Notes under the pieces: generated by a model
What the model was told of the DNA's origin: nothing
Seen by the model: the letters and a program-made list of their open reading frames with translations, nothing else
The model's database searches: none
Shown here: positions 34,441-46,300 of the stretch, piece after piece
Numbering within the stretch: position 1 is the first letter of the stretch
Layout of the letters: each line of letters opens with the position of its first letter
DNA from: Avena insularis
Taxonomy: Eukaryota > Streptophyta > Magnoliopsida > Poales > Poaceae
Direction of reading: 5' to 3'
DNA length: 64,000 nucleotides
NCBI GenBank assembly: GCA_023614405.1
Contig: CM042684.1
Coordinates: 468,977,650-469,041,649 of the forward strand
Made by a program: the position numbers and the translations under genes

Positions 34441-35009
34441 CCTTTGTCGTGTGACAGAAAGACACGACAAAGATGTCTACACGCACGGCAAAGACAGTGT
34501 CGTGTGCCACCGCACGGCAAAGAGGACACGGCAATGCCAGCGATAGCAAATCGCCTTTACCGTGAGCTTCGAAGTGGACAGACGGCAGTGCCCTTTGCCG
34601 TGCGTTTTCCTGTCTCACGGCAAACTAAAGGAGATAACGGCATGGTGCGGCCAAACGGTGTGCAAAACTCATTGCCGTGGGCCTCGCTTTGTTGTGAGCC
34701 TGCGCTTTGCCGTGTGTAGAAACGTTGCCATGGGCCTACTCCTTGCCGTGAGTAGGCGCGTTGCCGTGGGCCTCTCCTTTGCCGTGAGGCTCCACGTCGC
34801 GGCTCAGCCTTCGTCGTGCGCAATCTTGTCGCCGTGTGGCTCCACCTTTGTTGTATGTCGTGCTCCCTTCTGCACGGCAAAGGGCCTGTAGCCACCACCC
34901 CATCGTGCCAGAAGCCACACGCTCGCGCCACGTGCCGCCTTTGCTGTGAGCATACGCACGGCAAAGGAACCAAATATCCTTTGCCGTGTGTATACATATG
35001 ACACAGGGC
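34441..35009. repeat. Array of TTTGCCGTG repeats, CACTA-like subterminal region
   Basis: About twenty copies of TTTGCCGTG(T/A/C)G and its reverse complement CACGGCAAA, some with one mismatch, occur in both orientations within 570 bases. Such arrays are typical of the subterminal regions of plant CACTA transposons, where the transposase binds. The array adjoins the right side of the copia insertion. Before that insertion it was joined to TACTATAGGAATCTG at 29241, a plausible CACTA end with its first base changed. No transposase ORF and no opposite end are present. Overlapping short ORFs here are by-products of the repeats. Confidence 0.6.
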
Positions 35010-35108
35010 CTGTTGCATTTTTTAAGGTTTATTTTCGCTATATTCCCTGCATTTGCAAATTTCAGATACAAATATATAAGGCCAACATTTGTGGCACCAC
35101 AACAATAT
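35010..35108. other. AT-rich junction upstream of second F-box copy
   Basis: A hundred bases of AT-rich sequence with no feature join the repeat array to the point where similarity to the F-box gene begins (ATCACGATCTGGTTCG). Confidence 0.4.
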
Positions 35109-36235
35109 ATATGCATCACGATCTGGTTCGTCTGGTCGCGTCGCGCCTGCTGTACCAAAACCTGCTCGACTACGCCAGGTTCCGCTGCGTCTGCGCGTAG
35201 TGGCGCTCTGCCACCGACTCCCCGCGTGGCCGCGGTGTATCCGACCGGCGGTTCCACCCCCGCCGCTGGATGATGTTCCCAGAGGGCCGTGGCCTCTACC
35301 CCGGCCACCTAGACCTCAGCGACCACATCTGTTTCTTCAACCTCGACTTCGGGGCCTTCGTCCGGGTCCGGCTCCCGTTGTTCGAGGACCACTGCGTTCT
35401 CGACTCCATCAACGGTCTCCTTGTCCTCCAGCGGGACGAGGACACGGCTATCCGGCTCCTCAACCCCTTCACGGGTGACATCGTGGAGCTCCCACCGCTC
35501 AAGACCCTTGCTCATATAATGGGGACACCGAACCTAAGGTCTGTTTCCACCTCCGCTACTTTCTTGCCGGAAGGCATCACCGTCATGCTTGCCTTCAACA
35601 GCACCACGGTTTACGCGGCCTTTGCTACTCCCCAAAATGAACGATGGACTATGGTAAGCTGGATAGCCCCAATTGCACAGGCTTACGGACCACTGCAGAT
35701 CCAAGACAAACTGTACGTGGCAAACAACGTTTGTCTCCATGGAAGCGATACAAACATTTACGAGATGGGGGCGCACCTGCTGGATGGACCAAAGTTGATC
35801 ACTGTTTGCCCCAGGAAGATACTTTGCAGCCCTCTCTATCTTGTAGAGTATGACCCGGAGATCATAGTGGTCGGTCACACCGACGCGCAATTATCGGGCC
35901 TCAAGGCTTACAAGCTCGCGGATATCGTCATGGGAGTGTTCAATCTGGTAACAAGCATCGGAGACAAAGCTATCTTCCTAGGGGAAATAACTTTTGTGTG
36001 TCTCTTCCAAGGTGTTGCCTACTGTTGTGGGTGACTCTATTGTCTACTATCGTGCAATGCCGCGTTGTTTTGGGCAATACCATCTTGGTAGTGCCACATG
36101 GTCGCAACCATTCGATGAATGCAGCCTAAATGGCATCGAGCATGGCCCTTGTAGCCTTATCCGCCATGTTTTAACATGTTGCCATCGTATGTACTGGTAT
36201 GTATGTGCCTTTGCTTCAACTAATGTAATTTTTCA

Positions 36236-36426
36236 GTGAGGTGTGCTTGGTGTCTCCCACTCCTTCCAAACTTAGAAAATTGAAAACACAAGGAGGATCA
36301 TGATTGACCAATACCTCTTCACTTCGGAGGGCATGGACATGTATCGGTCAATCTAGGCCGTCCTTATGTTTTTAGTTTGCTAAGTTTGGAAGAAGGGGGA
36401 GGGGGGCGGGGACACGGAAGGAAAAC
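36236..36426. mobile_element. 190-bp palindromic MITE in intron 1 of the second F-box copy
   Basis: Inverted arms around 36250-36292 (CTTCCAAACTTAG, then AAAACACAAGGA) and 36361-36414 (TCCTTATG, then CTAAGTTTGGAAG) enclose about 70 bases. The intact gene has the empty site (TAATTATTCAAGTATTTAG). Flanks TTTTTCA and TTATTCA suggest an imperfect target duplication of roughly 8-9 bases, fitting a Mutator-like or hAT-like MITE. The superfamily is unresolved. Confidence 0.6.
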
Positions 36427-36729
36427 TCTTATTCACGTATTTAGATTGGCCGTGTACCTTTTTTTTGCTCTTAGGAACAAAGGGACAATGTTTTCTAGTT
36501 CTTGGTGTGATTTTTCATCATACAATTGGAAAGTCAAGGTTGAGTTTCGAGATGGGTTAAGTCTTATTCATTTTTCTATATTTTATGCTAACAATATACA
36601 GTGCACAAATGTGGATTTGCTAGCTCCTCGATTAAACAAAGTTATCCGATTGCGTAAGCTAATCAATGACCAAATAGTTCTATAATATTCCGTATAACAA
36701 TACTTCTGCAAGAGCATGGTAAACAATTG

Positions 36730-36785
36730 CTCCCTCCATCTCAAATTAGTTGTCTCAACTTTGTCTAGTCTAGCACGGATGAGAA
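36730..36785. mobile_element. Half of a Stowaway-like MITE
   Basis: CTCCCTCCATCTCAAATTAG with TGTCTCAACTTTG is one arm of a Stowaway-type MITE; no second arm is present. The corresponding place in the intact gene lacks it. Confidence 0.5.
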
Positions 36786-37228
36786 TAATAGGATCATTTC
36801 TGGATAAAGATTGCATATATAGGAGATATGACTAATGATTTAACGTAGTTCAATAGTTGTTACAAGCTATTTCATCCTAGGCATGTATAATCGGCTTTTA
36901 TTGGTTATATCATATTTTCAGAAGTTAAAGGTCATCAAATATCAGTACTTGCTACCACTTAAACAACTCGATCATTTTTCATTTTGCCGGTCCTGAATAT
37001 TGCACTTGTATCCGGAGCTCCTTGCCGAGGACATGTTGAGAGTCATTACTAGAGATCATTATGCCCACAAGGACCACTACGAGGATGTGCAGTCTGCAAG
37101 ATGTTGTCGTACACCTAAGTTTGATTTGAAGACATGTATCGTTGATATTTTTGTTGGGAGATGCACTTTGAGAGACCATGTATTATGGTTATTATTACGC
37201 TACTTCATCGAACACTAGAGAAGTGCCG

Positions 37229-37777
37229 ATATGAACAATCGATGAAAACATTTAAGTGGATTTCGGATAAAGAAGTGCTCAATCTAATCGTACTTTAATA
37301 CTTTACGATAGATTAGTAACGGTCTATTGTAAATAAGAATCTAGGAGGGGTTCCTAAATAAGAGTCATGGTCCTTACATGTAAATCTGAAGAACATACTA
37401 ATTACATTACACGTTGCATAAGAACTAGCTAGCTGAGTTACAACTTTAAAGTGATCCATACATAGCATAATTTAGAGGATCTTGATGCAACACTATTAAG
37501 ATCTATATTACAAAAGATTATAAACAGGTAGCATGACCATCTTCATCTAAGAGCTTCTTCTAAGAAAACAGTCGCATGTAGTATATAACACGGACTATCT
37601 TGAACATCGATAGACAAAGTGTACAATAAAATGCCGACGTATAAAATATTAGCAACGTACCTAACTGTTGACTGATGCAGCATCCGACACTGCACGATCT
37701 TCAATGATGCTATCAGTGCTCATCTTGAGAAGCGGGCAATTCAATGTGGGATTTTGTTGTAGGATTAGTATCTAAAA
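37229..37777. other. Unassigned sequence
   Basis: About 550 bases of AT-rich sequence lie between the end of F-box similarity and a GC-rich block. I see no ORF, inverted repeat or known element end. Confidence 0.3.
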
Positions 37778-38057
37778 AAAGGGGGAGGCGATAGGGGGGA
37801 ACCCTAACTCTCCGCCGGCCGCCGCCCCCTCCATCCCCCCCTCCTCGCCGCTGCCGGGGGGCGAGCCTGGGCGAAGCCCGGCCGACGCTAGCGCCGGTGG
37901 GGCTCTCTCTTCTTCTCTCTCGAGGGCACTCAGGGGACGTCCTTCTAGGGTAGAGCTTGGTGCTAGCATCGGGTGCCAGGGCGGCTCTTCTCGACCTGTA
38001 GCGGCGGCACGACGGATGGCGAGGTGGTGGCCATGTCCGGGGATAGCGGTTGCTGGC
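37778..38057 (+). other. GC-rich gene-leader-like or LINE 5'-end-like fragment
   Basis: A G-run followed by AACCCTAACTCTCCGCCGGC and a CCGCCGCC-rich leader stands out from its surroundings. Such blocks begin many plant genes and also the 5' ends of some Triticeae LINEs. It is cut at 38058 by the copy B LTR, so its continuation is unknown. Confidence 0.35.
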
Positions 38058-39611
38058 TGATACGTCGTAAACTTATCTATAATTTTTGATGTTCAATGCT
38101 TGTTTTATATCTACTTTCTTATGTTTTGTCCACTCTTTGGAGTATTTTTACACATTTTCTGGAACTAACCTATTAACAAGATGCCACAGTGCCAGTTGCC
38201 TGTTTTCTGCTATTTTTGGTTTCAGAAAAGCTAGTAAGGAAATATTCTCGGAATTGGACCGGACAAAATCCAAAGTCAATCTATTACTCGAAGCAACACG
38301 AAGTCCGGAGGGGAGACAAAGTGGTGCACCAGGGCGGCCACACCTGGTGGCGGCGCGGCCTGGGGGGCGCACCACAAGGAGGTGTGGGCCCCCTGGTGCT
38401 CCACCGACCTTGCCCTTTCGCCTATAAAAGCCTCCTGAGAGGAAAACCCTAAGTACCCGATCAAAATTGCACGAAAGAGTTTGTAGCCGCCGCCATCTCC
38501 ATCCCTAGATCGGGAGGGCTCTGAAGCTCTTCCCGGCACCCTCCCGGAGGGGAGAGATCACCCTGGAGGCCTTCTTCATCACCATGACTGCCTCCGGTGT
38601 GATGCGTGAGTAGTTCATCCCTAGACTACGGGTCCATGTAGTAGCTAGATGGTTGGTTCTCCTCCTTTGTGCTACCATGTTTAGATCTTGTGAGCTCCGT
38701 TCATGATCAAGATCATCTATTTGTAATCTTACATGTTGTGTTTGCGGGGATCCGATGGATATTGAGATGCTATTTCAGATTGATTATTGATTCTATCATG
38801 TCTATGTTATTTGTGATCTTGCATGCTTTCCGTTGTTAGTAGCTATATTGGCCAAGTAGATGCTAGCAACTCCAAGGGGGAGTATTTATGCTCGATAGTG
38901 GGTTCATGCCTCTAGTAATGTGGGGAAGTGACAGAAATCTCTAAGGTACTAGATGCGCTGTTGCTATTAGGGAGAAAACAACAATCTTTTGTCCATGGGG
39001 CAATCATATTGTTTACTTTACACACTTTTCTTAATGCAATTATCTCTTGCTGGCAACTTAATACTGGAGGGGGGTCAGATGATAACCTGAAGGTGGATTA
39101 TTAGTCATAGATGTAGTTGGATTACGGTCTATATATAATGTTGTAATGCCCAATCAAATCTCATGGGAGTCAAGATGATTAGTATATGCATGTATGCTTT
39201 CTCGGTGTCTGTCAATTTCCCCGCTGTAATTTGTTCACCCAACATGTCATCTATCTTAAGGAGAATCACCTCTAGTGAACTATGGACCCTGATCCATTCT
39301 TTTACCATCAATCTACCATCTATTTACTGTTTACTGTTTACTTTCTGCAAGCAATTACTATCTTCCACACAATACGTTTAATCCTTTGTTTTTAGCAAAA
39401 CCGGTGAGATTGACAACCTCACTGTAAGTTGGGGGCAAAGTTCTGTGGTTGTATTGTGCAAGATTCCAAGTTGGAAACAATACCTTGGAGGTGTTTCCTT
39501 GTTCCTACTGGTTCGATAACCTTGGTTTCATAACTGAGGGAAAACTTGCTGCTGTGCTCATCATACCTTCCTCTTGGGGTACCCCAACGAGCTCGATATA
39601 TTGAGTAAGCA
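38058..39611 (+). repeat. 5' LTR of copy B
   Basis: It begins TGATACGTCGTAAAC and ends GAGTAAGCA, with TG...CA ends. It matches the copy A LTR in its first 300 bases and in the region after the end (AGACTTTTTCTAGCG against AGACTATTTGCTGGCG). Confidence 0.8.
38423..38429 (+). promoter_or_regulatory. TATA box in LTR of copy B
   Basis: GCCTATAAAAGCCTCC lies downstream of a GC-rich stretch and aligns with the TATAAG of copy A. Confidence 0.6.
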
Positions 39612-39621
39612 AGACTTTTTC

Positions 39622-39640
39622 TAGCGTCGTTGCCAGGGAG
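39622..39640 (+). other. Degenerate primer-binding site of copy B
   Basis: TAGCGTCGTTGCCAGGGAG differs from the consensus TGGCGCCGTTGCC-type site by C-to-T and G-to-A changes, as expected of methylated, ageing DNA. Confidence 0.7.
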
Positions 39641-39800
39641 TCAAGGACATCTTCACAAGGGGAGTCCCTCATAACCAATCTCTTTACTTTGTTTTATTTG
39701 TTTTGCTTAGTTTATTTCTGCTTTATTTTCTTGTTTATTTATCAAAAATACAAAAAAAATAGTTGTACTAGTTTGGTTTCTTTATTAGAAACACAAAAAA

Positions 39801-41657
39801 ATGACTACTATTGAAAACACTAAGTTGTGTGACTTCACTAGCACCAACAACGATGATTTCATGTGCACACCTATTGATCCACCTATTCCTGAAGCTACTT
39901 TCTCTGAAATTAAACCTGCTTTACTGAATCTTGTGATGAGAAAACAATTTTCTGGTATTGGTACTGAAGATGTTGCTGCTCATATTAATAACTTTATTGA
40001 ACTTTGTGAGATGCAAAACATAGGGATATAGATGGATATATTATTAATCTTAAATTGTTTCCTTTCTCTTTGAGAGGAAAGGCTAAAGAATGGTTGCAAC
40101 CCCTAACTAGAAATAGTATTGATTCTTGGACTAAATGCAAAGATGCTTTCATTGGAAAATACTATCCTCCTACTAAGATTATATCTATGAGAAGTTCAAT
40201 AATGAAATTTAAACAATCTGATAATGAACATGTTGCTCAAGCTTGGGAAAGAATGAAATCTTTGATAAAGAATTTTCCCACTCATGGACTGACTGCTTGG
40301 ATGCTTATCCAAACCTTTTATGCAGGACTGAATTATTCTTCAAGAAATCTACTGTATTCTGCTACTGGAGGTACCTTTATGACCATTACTTTGGGTGCTG
40401 CAACAAAGCTTCTTGAGAATATGATGGTTAACTATTCTGAATGGCACACTGAGAGAGTTCCACAAGGTAAGAAGGTAAATTCTGTTGAAGAGACCTCCTC
40501 CTTGAGTGATAAAATTGATGTTATTATGTCTATGTTCGTTAATGGGAAAGCTAATATTGATCCAAATCATGTTCCCTTAGCCTCTTTGGTGCTCAAGAAG
40601 AGCAAGTTGATGTGAACTTTATTAGAAACAATAATTTTAGCAACAATACCTATAGGGATAATTTTGGTAATAATAACTATAGTCCGTATCCTCCCAACAA
40701 TGACAATTCTTATGGAAATACCTACAAAAATAATAGGAGTGCACCCTCTGAACTTGAAGTTATGCTTAAAGATTTTATTAGTAAACAAACTGCCTTTAAT
40801 AAAACTATTGAGGAAAAACTCTCTAATGCTGAAAGAAATATAGCATCATTGTCTGAAGCACAATCATCTTTGAATAAAATGGCTGCTAAACCTGAAACTA
40901 TTGAAAATCCCTTTGCTGATACTAATGCCATACAAGTTAGAATTGATGAAAATGCTAGACTATTAGCTGAATTGCATGCTAAGTGGGAAAGGGAAGATGA
41001 AATTGCTAGAAACATTAGTATTTCTACTATCACTACCACTAATGTTGAAGCTAGTAAACCCAATGGAACCTTTTCTAATAAAATTTTTGAAATTCTTCGA
41101 AACATGGAAACAATAGATCTACTTCTTCAAATGATAATTATGATTTTGATCTTGATGGTTGCAATATCTCCGAAGTAATTATGTTCCTACAAAAGCTTGC
41201 TAAAAGTCCTAATGCTAGTGCTATGAATATGGCCTTTACAAAACACATTACTGATACTCTCATAAAAATTAAAGAACAAAAGATGAAACATAAAGCTTCT
41301 ATTCCTTTGAAATTAGAAGATGGTTGGGAACCCATCATTAATATGAAAGTAAATGATTTTGATCTCAAAGCTTTATGTGATCTTGATAGTAGTGTTTCTA
41401 TTATGTCTAGAAATATTTATGAAATGCTTGATTTGCCACCATTGGAAGATTGTTATTTAAATGTCCCACTTGATGATAATGCTAAAAAGAAACTCATGGG
41501 GAGTATTAATGATGTTCTTATTATGGTTAACAATGCCTATGTCCCTGTTGATTTATATGTTTTGGATGTTGAATGCAATGCTTCTTGTCCTATTATTTTG
41601 GGAAGACCTTTTCTTAGAACTGTTAGTGCCATTATCGATATGAAAGAAGGCACCATT
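39801..41657 (+). pseudogene. Athila-type gag and protease of copy B (5' part)
   Basis: ATG at 39801 starts a gag with the typical capsid segment FSLRGKAKEWLQPLTRNSID and ERMKSLIKNFPTHGL. An asparagine-rich stretch (about 40615-40735), a coiled-coil-like region (about 40800-40880) and a retropepsin domain follow (about 41365-41650; ALCDLDSSVSIMSR and CPIILGRPFL). The protease motif D-L-G-A-S is D-L-D-S-S here, so it is inactive. TAG at 40029-40031 and frameshifts near 40040, 40600 and 41110 break it. The reading frame is interrupted at 41657 by a copia element and resumes at 49883. Confidence 0.85.
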
Positions 41658-43305
41658 TGTTGGGTCCGCAACATAGAAAACAAAAAAATTCCTACGATGA
41701 GAACTACACGCCAAGATCTATCTACTAGGTACAAAGCAACGGGTGGACATACATCCAACGAGAACTTACCCTCGAAGACAACGAGTTTTGTTAACGAGTA
41801 GGAACTCGTGGTTGATGTAGTCGTACACTTGCCGATCTCAAGATCGTGAGGAAGTCCGAGCGCCGCAACTCAGCAGCGCATCCGTACTCGCACACACGTT
41901 CAAGCCACCGGGCAACATCCACCTCCTTGCTCTAGTGATCTAGCGGAAGCAGCAACTCCTTCCAAACGAAATGCCACCGGGAACATGTATCTCGCTAATC
42001 CGAGACCATGGGGGAATAATTCTAGAGGGGGAGAGAGATCCTTCACAAGGAGGTGTAAGGAAGAAGGAGGAAGAGGGGGGCCTTTTATAGGAGGAGGGGG
42101 GGTGCCCCTCCTCTTCATGGCCGGCGCATGGGGAGGGTGACTCCTCACCTCCCCCATTCATGTGGTGGTAACCCCTTCACATTAAAATGCCTCTTCACAT
42201 TCCCCTTTAAAATCCCTACTTTAAATGCATTAAAATTCTCCAAGTTTAATGCTCTCTCATTTAATAAAACTCTTTTATTAAATTTATTCAGAATTTTGTT
42301 AATTACTTTAATTCACATAAAACCCCTTGCAACATTTCAATATTACATGCAGAACCAATTTCAGCAATTTCACCCAAAACAGTTTCGGTGTCTATTGAAA
42401 TAATTCTAGCGCTTTGAAATTCTTTCATCTAAAACATATGTGCTCCAAAATGGTGTTCGGTAACTCTCAAGTGTGTCACCCTACGGTTCGCGAATAATGC
42501 AGACATGATTGAGACTCCTCTCAGATCAATAATCAGAAGCGGGACCTGGAGATCCATACTGATTCCTACACATTCAACGATGACTTCTGTGATCGTGAGA
42601 ACCTTTAACGCTTGTAACTAAATCCCTTTGTCTCGCGATATATTACATGTCCGAGATTCGATCATTGGTATCTCCATACCTAGTTTGATCTCGTTACCGA
42701 CATGCACTCTTTTCTTGTTCCCGTGGTATAACATTCTAGTGATCACATCACTTGCTTGCAAGCTATCTTAATGTGATATCACCGAGAGGGCCCAGAGTAT
42801 ATCTATCCATCATCGGGATTGACAAATTCCACTCTTGATCCATGAGCCTCAACATAACACCTTCGTAGCACTGAACCCATCTTTATAGTCACCCTATTAC
42901 GGTGTGACGTTTGATGTTATCAAGATACTCTTCCAGTGTTAGCAATTAACATGATCTCATGGTCCAAGGATAAAGATTACTTCGTATGGTGTTATAGCAA
43001 TATAAACATAATGAATTTGATCGTAATGCTATACTTCGGATGAATGTTCATCACATCATTCCACCAATGTTGTGACCTCGTTATTAACAACATCCAATGT
43101 CCATGATCAGGAAACCTTGATCATCTTGTTAATCGACGAGCTAGTCTATAAGAGAGGCATAACTAGGAACCCTTTTTGTTTATTAAACACACATGTATTG
43201 ATGTTTCCGATCAATACAATTATAGCATGTAAAATAAACATTTATCATAAACATGGAATAAGATAATAACCACTTTATTATTTCCTCTCGGGCATATTAC
43301 CTTGA
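41658..43305 (-). repeat. 3' LTR (left) of the minus-strand copia element
   Basis: The plus-strand left end is TGTTGGGTCCGCAACATAG. Its right end TATTACCTTGA has lost the expected terminal CA. The minus-strand TATAAAAGG at 42084-42090 is a TATA box. Confidence 0.88.
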
Positions 43306-46300
43306 GTCTGCCACTTGCACTAGAGTCAATAATCTAGTTTGAAAAACTTTGCGTATTGAACACCTATGGCTTTCTAGTGTTGCATATACGCTATTGCTAG
43401 TGGTTAACATAATCTCCGGATCTGACAGTTTCAGGCCCGTGTGTATTTGCATGTCTTTGCATCTCTACGCATCACTCATTCTCAAATGAGATGGCATTGT
43501 ATAAATTTGGTCCTTTGGTGAGACCTTTAGTTCGTTCGGGTTAAAATATGTTGATATTATTGTAACACAATATATCTTCATAGTATTAGCCCACTTTGAA
43601 CCACACCTAGTTTGATAACAAACTACTTAACACAAATGCCCTCCTTTGCTGCTACTATAGCAGTTATATACTTAGCCTTTTGTTGTAGTATCCGTCACAA
43701 TGTCTCAACTTTGGAACTCATCCAAATCCATCATGGAACATCCTTTCCATTACATTGTGCCACCCATAGTCTAAATTGAGATAAATTTAATTTGTATCTT
43801 GTGACAAAAATAGTATCAATGTAACACTTTACAATGAACTACCTTAACTATTTGTCACTTATACATGATATATTCTTAGTTCTTCCAAAGCTCATAAGAA
43901 TATCTTTAGTATCGTCCAATGATCATTTTGTGAATCATTCTGGTATGCTCATAACATTTAGAGCATAGGACATTTTGGATATATACATATCATGGTATAA
44001 TCGATCAAAATCTTCATGTGATTTTAATCACCAAGTGTTGAAACACTTGAATCTTGATACAATTCTTTCCATGCAGCAAGAACCTTTCTTGTTGTTTCCA
44101 TATTGAACCCTTTCAATATCTCATATTGAACCCTTTCAATATCTTATATATGTATGTCTGGCACAACCATATTAGAGCCTTAATCTATCCATATAGATAT
44201 TGATGCCAAATATTCTGGGTTTGCCCAAGTCTTTCATCGAAATCTTATTTTAATGAAATTCTTAACTTGTGTCAATACAAGATACATCATTTCCAATCAA
44301 CAATATGTCCTCTACATAATGTATTAGAAATATGTCTCAGCGCCCCCACTTAATTTCTTGCAAATGCAAGCATCTTCATCATCTCCGATGAATTTAAACT
44401 CTTTTAACAATTTCATCATGGTGAAGATTCTGACTCCGCTATGCTTACTTCAACTATTGAAGTTTGCATTCCCTTTTAGCACCCTTTGAATTAACAAAAC
44501 CCTTCGGACCGTGTCTTGTACACGTCCTAGGTAACCATTCTATTAGAAGAACATTGGTTTGTTTGTTCAACTACCATACATCAAATTATATGTAGTGGTT
44601 GCTACATTAATCCGTCAAGACTAAATATCACTATGAAAGATCAAATCTTGTCATAGTCAACTCCTTGAACATTGTCGTAAACTTCTTTCCGACATGTCGA
44701 CTATTTCATAGATGTTAAACATCCATGTCTTATTTCTTTATAGATCCAAACACGACCGATAGGCTTCACGCCTTTCTGGAGGGTCTTCCAAGTTCAGAAA
44801 CTTGATTTCTCGTGTATGGATACTATCACGGATTCTATGACTTCTAGTCATTTTATGGAGTCATGGCCCATCATCGCTTCTTTGCATGTAGTCGGTTCAT
44901 TATTGTCAAAACAATAACTACTTGCTTATCAAATCACACTATTTGATTCTTACCGACCCACACGGTTCAATAGGAACTCTAATCTCCGAGATCACACCCT
45001 TTGTAATCACGTGAGCCATGAGCATTGTGGCCTCCACCGGGACACTTTCTGGCGCTGTGCTACTTAGCACATATAGCTAAGGTTCAACAACCTTATCAAA
45101 GTTCTATTGTCCTCCCTCTTAACTTTTCGCGAAAAATTCCTTCTCAAGAAACTTGACATTCCAAGTAACAAACTCTTTTGTCCTCGATGTTATGGAGAAA
45201 TTCCCAACAAATTCTTTGGGATAACCTACAAAGACGTGCTTATCCGACTTTGGTTGTAAACATTTTACTTATGCATAGTATACCAAAATTTAAGAAAAGA
45301 CAATTCGGGTTTCATCCCAAACCATAACTTATAGGTGTCATTTCAACAGATCACGATGGTGCTCTTTTCAGTGTAAAAGCGGTAGTCTCTAAAGCTTCAA
45401 TCCTTAAAACATAATGGCAGTTTTATAAATGACACCTTTGATCTTACCATGTCAAACATGGTTTGATTTCATCTCTCGAATATACCATACTCCTATGGTT
45501 TATCGGGAAACACAAATCATGGAACAATTCCTCAAATCTTAAGTGTTTTGCTAAACATGTAACTCAAATATATTCTTTTATGATCAAATCATAAACTCTT
45601 TTATTTTCTTGTTACAATGATTTTTCACTTCATCTTGAAAGACTTTGAACAATTTTCAAATGTTTCATACTTCTTCCTTATTAAGTAAATATATAGATAT
45701 ATTGACTCAAATTTGTGGAGAAAGCATATGAAGCAAAAAGATCCATCGCATATGGCTAGATATAATGGACTATATACATCAATATGTATAATATCCAATA
45801 AGTTAGTCATCCATTCCTCTTTGTCCTCTGGACGGAGTTTCAATTATCTGGAGGAAAGTTTCACAAGCGTCAATTGATCAAAATCAAAGACTCCAAAAAT
45901 CCATCAACATGGAGTTTCTTCATGTTTTCTTTCTAATATAATTTAAACAGCGATGTCACTTCATAAGTGATCTTTCAATCATTTATCTTGCGACATTTTA
46001 TCAATAGTGTTTATGGATGTGATTTCTCCCACTAGACTTGTAAAAGTTCATCCATCCTTTATGGAATACGGTAATTATTTGAATAACCATTGTTCTCATA
46101 ATACCGGAACAAAATAACAATTATTAAAACAAATCTTGAAGGTTAGGTTTGATGACAACGAAAAACACCATAACACTTTATTTGTTTTCGATGAACATCA
46201 TCACTTATTCTCTTGCCAGTTTCTTAGGCCATTGCAGTTCATGAATTGCGTTGTCCTGTTTGACACTTCATACAACCCAATTCGGTATCCAATACTGGTA

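Larger units (their letters stand above)
35109..37228 (+). pseudogene. Second copy of the F-box/DUF295 gene, 5'-truncated
   Basis: This parallels 27044-29067 at high similarity. It lacks the first 44 residues, the start codon and the promoter. The equivalents of the exons are 35109-36196, 36475-36556 and 36922 onward. Lesions: TAG at 35198-35200 inside the F-box (CAG in the intact copy); a net frameshift near 35985; the exon 2 donor changed from GGGGTAAG to GGGTTAAG; and a two-base loss in exon 3 leading to an early stop. DUF295 motifs such as WTMVSWIAP and KILCSPLYLVEYDPEIIVVG remain. Similarity ends about 1.4 kb before the next element, with the same GAACACTAGAGAAGTG phrase. Confidence 0.9.

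Noticed and set aside
34441..35009. CRISPR-like array of short repeats
   Set aside because: The repeats are 9-10 bases, irregularly spaced and in both orientations, in a plant genome.
34292..35308. Long frames through the TTTGCCGTG array
   Set aside because: They are produced by the repeat units themselves and run into the F-box copy on the wrong strand.
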